NCBI RefSeq assembly: GCF_000688375.1
Contig: NZ_JIAF01000001.1
Coordinates: 558,001-622,000, forward strand
DNA from: Prevotella sp. HUN102
Lineage (GTDB): Bacteria > Bacteroidota > Bacteroidia > Bacteroidales > Bacteroidaceae
DNA length: 64,000 nucleotides
Direction of reading: 5' to 3'
Below the pieces are notes generated by a model. The model saw nothing but the letters and a program-made list of their open reading frames with translations, did not search any database and was not told the origin of the DNA. The translations under genes were made by a program, and so were the position numbers. Of the stretch, positions 26,052-33,279 are shown one piece after another. Position 1 is the first letter of the stretch, and every line of letters begins with the position of its first letter.

Positions 26052-26080
26052 TAGCTGACAAGTACGATACTTGTCAGCTA
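26052..26080. other. Perfect hairpin between the short peptide gene and the HU-like gene
   Basis: 13-bp perfect arms (26052-26064 and 26068-26080), TAGCTGACAAGTA and its complement, with a 3-base CGA loop. No U-tract follows, so it is probably not a simple terminator. It could protect or process the RNA between the two genes, or be a protein-binding site. Confidence 0.7.
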
Positions 26081-26154
26081 TAAGTTGCATACTTATGAAG
26101 TACTACTTCCTTACTTGTTGAAAAGCTAACTAATAACTTCATAAAAATAAGATT

Positions 26155-26619
26155 ATGGCATTTTACAAAAAAGTATTGAAGAAAATCAACAACAAATGGT
26201 ACCCACAATCGGTACTCGTGGGTAAGCCTATTACAACCGAGCAAATTGCAAAGCGACTTGCCACAGAATCAACTGTAAGCCCTGCCGACGTACGAGCAGT
26301 GCTTACTGCTCTTGGCAGTGTGATGGGCGACTATATGGCACAGGGACGTTCCGTAAAATTAGACGGCATAGGTACATTCTATTTCACTGCTACTGCATCC
26401 AAGAATGGTGTAGAAACAAAGGAAAAAGTTACAGCCAATCAAATCAATGGCGTGCGAGTACGTTTCGTGCCGGAGACCTATTTCCGTCGTACATCAGGCA
26501 CCAGGATTGCCACACGCACCTTGACCGATACCAACATCTATTGGGAAGAATGGCATGAGACTGACGAACCAAATCACTCCAGTAAGGATTCTGAATCAGA
26601 AGAGGACTCTAATCCATAA
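26155..26619 (+). CDS. HU-like DNA-binding protein (HU-HIG type)
   Basis: A 154-residue protein. Residues about 1-125 are the Bacteroidetes HU-related domain: AFYKKVLKKINNKWYPQSV, LVGKPITTEQIAKRLATEST, SVKLDGIGTFYFTATASKNG, VRVRFVPETYFRR. A C-terminal acidic-serine tail (NHSSKDSESEEDSN) follows. HU-family proteins bend and compact DNA and often assist site-specific recombination. Location beside a tyrosine recombinase and invertible segment suggests it helps form the recombination complex or regulates the module, which is an inference. It lies 175 bases after the short peptide gene, separated by a hairpin. Confidence 0.85.
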   Translation: MAFYKKVLKKINNKWYPQSVLVGKPITTEQIAKRLATESTVSPADVRAVLTALGSVMGDYMAQGRSVKLDGIGTFYFTATASKNGVETKEKVTANQINGVRVRFVPETYFRRTSGTRIATRTLTDTNIYWEEWHETDEPNHSSKDSESEEDSNP

Positions 26620-26845
26620 CAAGGAAGGAAAAGCGTTTAGTTTCTCAATGAAAAGATCGATTTACAGCCAATTGGATATTCATAAAATGATTATTATCCA
26701 CTTGAAATCATTTTACTGGTTGTTAATATTTCCATATCAGAAAACTTACTGTAAATCAACACATTCCATTTACAAACAACTGTCATTCTGCAGATAATTT
26801 ACAAAACAATAAAATTTTATACAATATTCTTTTAAAACATCTTTT

Positions 26846-28996
26846 ATGAATAAAAATTATTTACAACGAGCGTTATTTTCGCTTATGCTTTTAGTTTCAG
26901 CAACATGGGCAAGAGGACAAGTCAATTCAGGGCAAGACCAGTTGATATTCCATGAGACATTCGATAAGAATTACAACATTGACTTTACCGGTACATCAGC
27001 AGGTTCTGGTTTCGGAGGCTTGTTCGGTGCTTGGACTTGGGACAGCGATGACTACTGGGTGAATAACAGAGACCATTCATCTGGAGGATGGGGGTTTTAT
27101 AAAATGGGACCTGGTCTGAATAGTGTCGTTATGAGAGAGAATGGTGGATACATTACAACTAAACAGCTTGGAGAGATAGATAAAAAAGTCAATGGACGAA
27201 CTTTTCCCGACAAGGATGACATTACGGTAAAGATTAAAATCGGAAAGCCTTTTGGATTGGTAAACTTGCAGGCAGGCATCATCTCAGCAATTTTCAAGAT
27301 ATTTCCTCGTATTACCAATATTAACCTCAAAGGAGCAGGACCCGACACGAAGTGTAGCGCAGACCATCTTTCGATGGGCGGTTGGCGTACAACCTTTTTC
27401 GGCTCTACAACCAAAACCTTCGAAATCAGAAATGCAACGCCGACAACACAGGTCCAGTTTGTAGGCAATATCCAAACCTGTATTTACGACATCCGTTTCT
27501 ATCGTGAAGGAAGACCAACTGACAAGATTTGGAATATTGATGACATAGATGGCAGCATCATAGGAGAAGCCTCTGGTTGGATGTATGGTTATGTGACCCG
27601 TGTAGAAACTCAAAAACATAAGGTTAAGGTCATGGAGGGCGGAAAGGAAGTAGAAAAAGATGAAAACATCTATACCTTGATTATCAGAAAAGACTTCAAC
27701 GATTTCAGTAAGGAAGTGGCAGTTCCTCTCTACAACAAGACATTTGAAATCAAGAAGAAAGCTATAACCTTAGAGGAAGCAAAAGAATTGCCTTTCAGTG
27801 CAGAACAGTATGTGGGTATCAATAAACTTAAAAACATTCATTCAGCTGGAGATTTAATAAACAGCAAGGTTCTGTTCCACGCAACATTCAACAAAGATAC
27901 GGGACAAAAACTCTACAGATGGCTTGATGACAAGAAAAAGAATTGGGAATATATAGACAACTGGAAAGAACCAGTAGCTGATGTCGACCGAATGCTCGTC
28001 ATGACCCCTCTATACTCTGAGTTGACAGATTATCGTATGAAGGATAGTGACATCAAATATATGAATTCCGTATTCTCATTCGATGGTAAAGGTGTCATAA
28101 ATGGAAAGGAATATGATGGAGTTTCAAAAAATCATCTGTTCTATGTCCTTAATACCTCCGATGATGCCGTACGCGAGATAGATAATGTTATTTCCGTTCA
28201 CTATGATGCCATAAATGCTGGAAACGACGATACTTCCTTGGCAAGTCTTCCTAATCAAGGGACAGCAACAAAAATTTCACTGACAGATGCGGGAAACAAT
28301 AAGGATTTTTGGAACTTGTACGACGCAGAGGTAGCCGGAAACCTTCCTACATTCGACCGTGACATCAGCAAGAATGGTTCTGTAAAATCTTTCATCTCTC
28401 CATTTGATGTAACTTACGACAAGGATGCTTTCACAGCATATTCATTCAACCCCTCCAACGTTTCCTATACCAAAAGTACAGCACGCATCATAATGAAAGA
28501 AACAATAGATAATCCACTTAAAGCCAATCATCCATATATGCTTGTGCCTAAAAATCCTAATGACGGATATCAAGTCATTGCAGCAAACAGCAAAATTGCA
28601 ATATCAGAGTTTCCGACAAAACGTACAGGTTGGACTCTCACAGGTACATTTCGTAAACTCAGCAATGCTGAAGCTGCAAAATATGGAGCAGTAGTGCTAA
28701 GCAATGGTAAGCTCTATGCAATTGAAAGTGGAACTGACAGCTATGTGCCTGCATTAAGAAGTTTCATAGAGAGTGCTCCTGGCTTTGAGGTAAAACCAAC
28801 AACTGCCGGTGTCAAAAGTTTTATCCTTTCTTTCCAGTCTCTCGATGCAGAGGGAACGACTAGTGTTGAGAATCTGTCGTTCGCAGACAAGAAGCCTTTG
28901 CCAATCTATTCCATCAATGGTGTTTACCTCGGAACTGATTTTGATGCTTTGCCCAAAGGCATATACATTGTAAATAACCACAAGATAGCTAAATAA
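26846..28996 (+). CDS. Large secreted protein of unknown function with a C-terminal sorting-like domain
   Basis: A 716-residue protein with a clear signal peptide (MNKNYLQRALFSLMLLVSATWARG|Q). The N-terminal third is rich in glycine, aromatics and beta-strands (LIFHETFDKNYNIDF, GGLFGAWTWDSDDYWVNNRD), reminiscent of a jelly-roll or carbohydrate-binding fold. The central region is lysine-rich. The last ~45 residues (VENLSFADKK, PIYSINGVYLGTDFDALPKG, IYIVNNHKIAK) look like the short C-terminal tails seen on Prevotella surface proteins and on type IX secretion cargo. No catalytic motif is recognised. It lies 227 bases after the HU-like gene and 23 bases before the second peptide gene, so it is probably the main exported product of the island. 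Confidence 0.75.
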   Translation: MNKNYLQRALFSLMLLVSATWARGQVNSGQDQLIFHETFDKNYNIDFTGTSAGSGFGGLFGAWTWDSDDYWVNNRDHSSGGWGFYKMGPGLNSVVMRENGGYITTKQLGEIDKKVNGRTFPDKDDITVKIKIGKPFGLVNLQAGIISAIFKIFPRITNINLKGAGPDTKCSADHLSMGGWRTTFFGSTTKTFEIRNATPTTQVQFVGNIQTCIYDIRFYREGRPTDKIWNIDDIDGSIIGEASGWMYGYVTRVETQKHKVKVMEGGKEVEKDENIYTLIIRKDFNDFSKEVAVPLYNKTFEIKKKAITLEEAKELPFSAEQYVGINKLKNIHSAGDLINSKVLFHATFNKDTGQKLYRWLDDKKKNWEYIDNWKEPVADVDRMLVMTPLYSELTDYRMKDSDIKYMNSVFSFDGKGVINGKEYDGVSKNHLFYVLNTSDDAVREIDNVISVHYDAINAGNDDTSLASLPNQGTATKISLTDAGNNKDFWNLYDAEVAGNLPTFDRDISKNGSVKSFISPFDVTYDKDAFTAYSFNPSNVSYTKSTARIIMKETIDNPLKANHPYMLVPKNPNDGYQVIAANSKIAISEFPTKRTGWTLTGTFRKLSNAEAAKYGAVVLSNGKLYAIESGTDSYVPALRSFIESAPGFEVKPTTAGVKSFILSFQSLDAEGTTSVENLSFADKKPLPIYSINGVYLGTDFDALPKGIYIVNNHKIAK

Positions 28997-29019
28997 TAAC
29001 ATTAAAATATAGAACAATT

Positions 29020-29214
29020 ATGAACAAGAAAAAATATATAGCACCACAGACAGAGATAATACAGCTGAATACTGGAGAAATTCTCGAAGGGCCTTTGGAC
29101 TTAGGCTCCATTCAAGGTGATCCGAAAGGGCTTGGAGGTGAAGGCAGCACTCATCCCGTTGATGCCAAAGAAAACAACTTTCAGTACGAACCATATGAAG
29201 TGTGGAAGGATTAA
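29020..29214 (+). CDS. Short peptide gene (64 residues), second member of the peptide pair
   Basis: Product starts MNKKKYIAPQTEIIQLNTGE, then a glycine- and acid-rich tail (GPLDLGSIQGDPKGLGGEG, AKENNFQYEPYEVWKD). The first ~20 residues match the pattern of the 39-residue peptide at 25860 (lysines, Y-[LI]-x-P-Q, I-I). A conserved head with a variable Gly/Asp-rich tail is the layout of many small Bacteroidales proteins of unknown role, and superficially also of a leader-core peptide. No modification enzyme is encoded nearby, so a RiPP role is not supported. It starts 23 bases after the secreted-protein gene and is followed by a strong hairpin. Confidence 0.7.
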   Translation: MNKKKYIAPQTEIIQLNTGEILEGPLDLGSIQGDPKGLGGEGSTHPVDAKENNFQYEPYEVWKD

Positions 29215-29236
29215 ACTGAAACACTAATAAAAACTT

Positions 29237-29279
29237 ATCCCTTATGGTTTGCCAAAACAATCTGCAAATCATAAGGGAT
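29237..29279 (+). terminator. Hairpin between the second peptide gene and the lipoprotein gene (partial terminator or attenuator)
   Basis: 16-bp arms (29237-29252 and 29264-29279) with one G-T pair and an 11-base loop, followed by TACATTTATTC. The U-tract is weak, so it may attenuate rather than stop transcription into the lipoprotein gene that starts 16 bases later. Confidence 0.6.
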
Positions 29280-29295
29280 TACATTTATTCACAAA

Positions 29296-31167
29296 ATGAA
29301 ACAACTAAAGAAATATATTCTCAATTCAGTGATCATCCTGACAGCCGGGATGACTTTCTACGCCTGTTCCTCTGACAAAGATGAGCTTTTTGACAAAATT
29401 TCTACAACACAGGAAACAACGACAGTCAGCAATATAACAGGAACAATACTGACACCAAAGACTGATTATCCTGATTCTAAAACACACAAAATGCCAACAA
29501 AGGCGTTTCTCATAGGGGCTGATGCCGATGTTCCTGGAATACTGTCAAGTAGTCGATTCACAGCACATTGCCTTATCAAGGTAGCTGGCGATGATGGCAT
29601 AAAACACACAGAAGTAACTATGTCGGCTAAGAGTTCTTCTGACGGTAAGTATACCATTATCGTACAGGATGCCGGAAAAGTGTTCCATAACGCCGTAAAG
29701 CGTAATCCATATGCCAATGAGGAATGGGAAATGGCTATCATTGCCGGTGGTGGAAAATGGGACGAGAGCAGCAAGCGTGTAATCTTCGCAATAGAAGGAA
29801 ATGACGGTGTTTCATCTCACGAAGTCAATCACTTGATTGCACCGTTGACAACAAATTGGACGAAAGTTACAACCAATGGCGATGGCAGCTACAATGTAAA
29901 GTTGATTTTTTCCATCAGAGGAACACTCGTGAGATTAAATGTCAACAACGAGCGTACAGAGGCCTTTCGTGGTGCCGTACGTCTGAATTCAAAGGCACTC
30001 TGCCGTAATATATATTTTGACATGAGTTCGCCAAGTCACAACGGACAATTGGTATGGAAACCACTTGCAAAATATGATAAACCGACCATAGTGACCAACA
30101 GTGCTGTTCCTGCACGCTACGCAAAGCAATTTATATTTTGGGGTATGCCTACAAATGAGCAGACAGAGGCTGAAAATGAATTTACGCCAGATCAGTATGG
30201 TTATACATTCATAAATGAAACCAACGATGAACTGTATCGGCGCAAGGGTGATTTCAAGGAAGGGAAATCAACCAATCTTTCCTTACGCATCGCCAATATC
30301 AAACTGCCGATTGAATACTTTGATAAGAATAACTATACGAGGCATTCCAAATGGGCATTTACAAACACTTCATATAATAACCAGTCATATTATGTCTACA
30401 ACCGGGCCTTGGACATTCTTACCGACTTAGACAAGCAGAATAAGGACTGGCATGTGCCAAGCGTTTTTGAATGGGCTGCCATTGTCCCGCGTTCACACGG
30501 GTATACAGAAGAAGCTGCTTCTCGTCCGCTCATTTATCTTGATGGTAAGAGCAATCATCGTAAACGTATGGAGCAAAATGAGGAAGTGGAAAGTCCACGA
30601 AATAACTTTACCACTTATCGTTCAGAATATATCAACATTAGAAAGGGTGTAAACTATGCCGTACGATTTGCACCCCCAACTGCAAAGGTACGTTGGCGAA
30701 GTGCTGCGAGCTACAATGCTTCCTTCCATTCCAAGCCAATACCTTTTGCCAAAGATTATCGATACTATTCAGCTTATAAATATGAAGTTGTAGAGGATGC
30801 CGGAAACGGGCAGCGAGGGCTTCTTGTTACCGTACGCTATTTAGGAGAAGGTGGGAAGCATATAACCTTAAAAGATATTAACGATGAATTCTGGAACAAT
30901 CCTGCACCATCGGGTATCAATGATGTTAAGATATCTTTCCCCTTCTATGGCTATATGGATCAAGGCATCATTAATAAGAAAGTGAAGCAACAAGGAGAAG
31001 CCTGCTATTATTGGACGGTTACTCCCGGAGGCTCACTTGTTCCTCTGGGAGGTTGGATGACTTACATTACTGCTGCGCGTTCTATCAGTTTGCGAGACTA
31101 TCAACTCAATGAAACTCACGACGGCCGACAATACAGATATCTGCTTCGACTTGTGTCCTCTAAATAA
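29296..31167 (+). CDS. Putative surface lipoprotein, possibly fimbrial-associated
   Basis: A 623-residue protein with a lipoprotein signal (MKQLKKYILNSVIILTAGMTFYAC|SSDKDE). The acidic residues after the cysteine resemble the surface-export signals of Bacteroidetes lipoproteins. The N-terminal half is beta-rich (SNITGTILTPKTDYPDS, NLSLRIANIKLP). The C-terminal half contains KDWHVPSVFEWAAIVP and later VRWRSAASYN, reminiscent of the FISUMP/fimbrial tip-type domains where an 'xxPTxxEWxxA' motif is common. No enzyme motif is seen. Position at the end of the switched cluster suggests an exported or adhesive component; a fimbrillin-like or tip role is inference only. Confidence 0.65.
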   Translation: MKQLKKYILNSVIILTAGMTFYACSSDKDELFDKISTTQETTTVSNITGTILTPKTDYPDSKTHKMPTKAFLIGADADVPGILSSSRFTAHCLIKVAGDDGIKHTEVTMSAKSSSDGKYTIIVQDAGKVFHNAVKRNPYANEEWEMAIIAGGGKWDESSKRVIFAIEGNDGVSSHEVNHLIAPLTTNWTKVTTNGDGSYNVKLIFSIRGTLVRLNVNNERTEAFRGAVRLNSKALCRNIYFDMSSPSHNGQLVWKPLAKYDKPTIVTNSAVPARYAKQFIFWGMPTNEQTEAENEFTPDQYGYTFINETNDELYRRKGDFKEGKSTNLSLRIANIKLPIEYFDKNNYTRHSKWAFTNTSYNNQSYYVYNRALDILTDLDKQNKDWHVPSVFEWAAIVPRSHGYTEEAASRPLIYLDGKSNHRKRMEQNEEVESPRNNFTTYRSEYINIRKGVNYAVRFAPPTAKVRWRSAASYNASFHSKPIPFAKDYRYYSAYKYEVVEDAGNGQRGLLVTVRYLGEGGKHITLKDINDEFWNNPAPSGINDVKISFPFYGYMDQGIINKKVKQQGEACYYWTVTPGGSLVPLGGWMTYITAARSISLRDYQLNETHDGRQYRYLLRLVSSK

Positions 31168-31204
31168 GACATACATATTTTCTAACAAAGATTAGTCATC
31201 AGGG

Positions 31205-31267
31205 GCGAAGGTGTGATAATAGTTTTTAAATTGTATAAACTAACCGTAAAATCTTTTCAGCCTTCGC
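31205..31267 (+). other. Structured leader in front of a small membrane-protein gene
   Basis: Nested inverted repeats: GCGAAGG (31205-31211) with CCTTCGC (31261-31267), enclosing TAGTTT (31220-31225) with AAACTA (31237-31242). It lies 20 bases before the ATG at 31288 and could be a structured 5' leader or the end of the lipoprotein transcript. Confidence 0.4.
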
Positions 31268-31287
31268 TCCATTATATCTAAAAAATT

Positions 31288-31437
31288 ATGGCTAAAAGAT
31301 ATACCAGTTTTATTTATGAAAGAAGAATGAGGAAAAGACAAAGAATACATAAGATAAAACTATTTGTTTTTTATTTCCTGATTATCATTTCAATCATTAT
31401 CCTGTTATGGTGTGCCTATCTTTACAGCTATGATTGA
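31288..31437 (+). CDS. Small single-span membrane protein (49 residues)
   Basis: ATG at 31288 to TGA at 31435-31437. The product has a strongly basic N-terminus (MAKRYTSFIYERRMRKRQRI) followed by one hydrophobic helix (FVFYFLIIISIIILLWCAYL), and ends SYD. By the positive-inside rule the basic part should be cytoplasmic. No family is recognised. It is the last gene of the island and lies 120 bases after the lipoprotein gene. Small basic one-helix proteins include regulators of envelope complexes and type I toxins, but no antisense RNA or other support for a toxin is seen. It is too short to be certain that it is translated. Confidence 0.45.
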   Translation: MAKRYTSFIYERRMRKRQRIHKIKLFVFYFLIIISIIILLWCAYLYSYD

Positions 31438-31639
31438 GAATTCATTTCATCTTTCAGGACACTAATCTCGTACTATCTGACAATTATATTCAACCAAACT
31501 TACCAGAACTTAACTACCTACAACTTTCTTTTGATGAATATCTCTTTCTGTCTAATTGCCTTTTGAGAGAGAATGAATCATTGACTCCTCATATTTTACA
31601 ATAAAACAGTATCTTCTTTGCGATGTCATTCTTTTTAGC

Positions 31640-31647
31640 TACCTTTG
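31640..31647 (+). promoter_or_regulatory. -7 element for the DUF4105 gene
   Basis: TACCTTTG, followed by CG, ending 9 bases before the chosen ATG at 31657. This also argues against a TTG start at 31645, which would lie within the promoter. Confidence 0.5.
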
Positions 31648-31656
31648 CGACGCAAA

Positions 31657-32829
31657 ATGAAGAAGAGTACACTATATATAATGTTATGCGCCTTGCTTTC
31701 AGTATTCCAACTGGGTGCAAAGGCTCAGAACCTATCGTACTCTGACTCTGTCGAGATTTCCTTGCTTACTTGTTCGCCGGGCAAAGAGGTATGGGCGCAA
31801 TACGGTCATACGGCCATCAGATACAATGACAGGATTAACGGCAACGACCTCGCCGTAAACTATGGTCTGTTCTCGCAGGACCAGCCCAACTTTATCCTCC
31901 GTTTCATCTTCGGACTGACCGACTATCGTGTCGGCATTCAGCCTATGGCACTCTTTATGGCACAGTATGCTTACGAGGAAAGGGGCGTCGTGGAGCAGGT
32001 TCTCAACCTTACAGATGATGAAAAGTTAGCCATCTATCGGGCTTTGGAAACGAATCTCCGTCCGGAAAACGTGGTGTATCGCTATAATTTCTTCTACGAC
32101 AACTGCACCACAAGAGCGCAGCACGTGTTGCTGGACTCCTTGAATAGCGGCGTCGTAAGCGACTGGAACAAAGCACACAAGATGCCTACCTATCGTGAGA
32201 TGATTCACGAATGGAACAAGGATTACCAATGGGCGCAGTTCGGCGAAGACCTTCTGATAGGTCTGAAAGCCGATATGGCATTGGAGAAAGAAGAGCGGCA
32301 GCTCTTTCTGCCCGATAATCTCAGGAAATACATCGGTGCCGCCACACACAACGGCCGCGCTCTGGTAAGGGAAACGAATGTGCTCATAGAAACGCCTGCG
32401 ATGGTTCCGGAAAAGGGGTTTCCACTTTCGCCTCATCAGGTGGCGTCTATCTTTGCTTTCATTTCGGCAATAATCCTCGCATACGAATGGAAAACAAGGA
32501 AACTGCTGTGGGGCTGGGACTTGTTCCTGATGCTTGTTTCGGGCATCATCGGGCTTGTTCTGTTTGCAATGATTTTCTCAGAGCATCCCTGTGTCAGCCT
32601 GAATATGATAATCTTTTTCTTCAATCCTCTTCCGCTGCTGTTCCTTTACAGAGCCATCAGAAAAGAGAGGAAGAGAGAACGCGACTGGTGGTGGCTGCTT
32701 TGGGGCGTGCTCATCGTCATCGGAATCGGCGGAGCGTTTTTCCAACGCATTCCCATTCCGGTACTGATTGTGGCACTGTTCTTGCTTTTAAACTGTATCA
32801 CGCATCACGCAATACAACAGAAGAGATAA
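31657..32829 (+). CDS. DUF4105 / Lnb N-terminal periplasmic domain protein with C-terminal membrane helices
   Basis: The start at 31657 gives a 390-residue protein with signal peptide MKKSTLYIMLCALLSVFQLGAKAQ. The Lnb-type periplasmic domain (about residues 25-260) shows SLLTCSPGKEVWAQYGHTAI, NYGLFSQDQPNFILRFIFG and YRYNFFYDNCTTRAQHVL, with the Cys-Thr-Thr-Arg and His residues conserved in this papain-like family. The C-terminal ~130 residues form about four membrane helices. The family is related to the chaperone/maturase domain of lacto-N-biosidase systems; its substrate in Bacteroidetes is unknown. A small secreted-protein gene follows 11 bases later in the same operon. Confidence 0.82.
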   Translation: MKKSTLYIMLCALLSVFQLGAKAQNLSYSDSVEISLLTCSPGKEVWAQYGHTAIRYNDRINGNDLAVNYGLFSQDQPNFILRFIFGLTDYRVGIQPMALFMAQYAYEERGVVEQVLNLTDDEKLAIYRALETNLRPENVVYRYNFFYDNCTTRAQHVLLDSLNSGVVSDWNKAHKMPTYREMIHEWNKDYQWAQFGEDLLIGLKADMALEKEERQLFLPDNLRKYIGAATHNGRALVRETNVLIETPAMVPEKGFPLSPHQVASIFAFISAIILAYEWKTRKLLWGWDLFLMLVSGIIGLVLFAMIFSEHPCVSLNMIIFFFNPLPLLFLYRAIRKERKRERDWWWLLWGVLIVIGIGGAFFQRIPIPVLIVALFLLLNCITHHAIQQKR

Positions 32830-32840
32830 AATAACTGTCA

Positions 32841-33200
32841 ATGAATAAGTATATTACCGCGCTGCTCGTAGTTTTGGCAGCAACTGGCGTAGAAGCACAG
32901 ACCTATCAGTCTGCGCTCAAAGCGGCATTGGGTAATTGCAGCATTGAGGAAATCTGCCATCAGGTTGAGCTTCGGGGCGTAGAAACAGACATTCTGTCAG
33001 TCATCGAGGCTTACAAGAACATATCTAAAGAGGAAAAGAAAGAGCCGTCCGGCAAAAATGCACTTGCACTCTCCGACAGAAACGAGGCGAAACGCATTGA
33101 GGAAGGCGTCTTTACACGTTATAAGAAAGAATTGTCCCTTTATCTTCCGAATCCTTCTGTCAATTCGGGAATTATTATCCGTGCGCCGAGTGCAGCCTGA
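32841..33200 (+). CDS. Small secreted protein of unknown function
   Basis: A 119-residue product with signal peptide MNKYITALLVVLAATGVEA. The mature part is mostly helical and charged (YQSALKAALGNCSIEEICHQ, DILSVIEAYKNISKEEKKEP), with two cysteines that could pair, and ends NPSVNSGIIIRAPSAA. No domain is recognised. It is 11 bases after the DUF4105 gene and 79 bases before secA, so it is probably cotranscribed with the DUF4105 gene. Confidence 0.6.
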   Translation: MNKYITALLVVLAATGVEAQTYQSALKAALGNCSIEEICHQVELRGVETDILSVIEAYKNISKEEKKEPSGKNALALSDRNEAKRIEEGVFTRYKKELSLYLPNPSVNSGIIIRAPSAA

Positions 33201-33279
33201 CATTTCGGGTATCGCAGCACAAGGAGCTGCACAATAAAATTATAAACAAAGGAAATACTTTTCTTAAAGCATACAAACA

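Noticed and set aside
29020..29214. RiPP precursor peptide (leader-core layout)
   Set aside because: Although the peptide has a conserved head and a Gly/Asp-rich tail, no radical SAM, YcaO, lanthionine synthetase, protease-transporter or other modification gene lies nearby.
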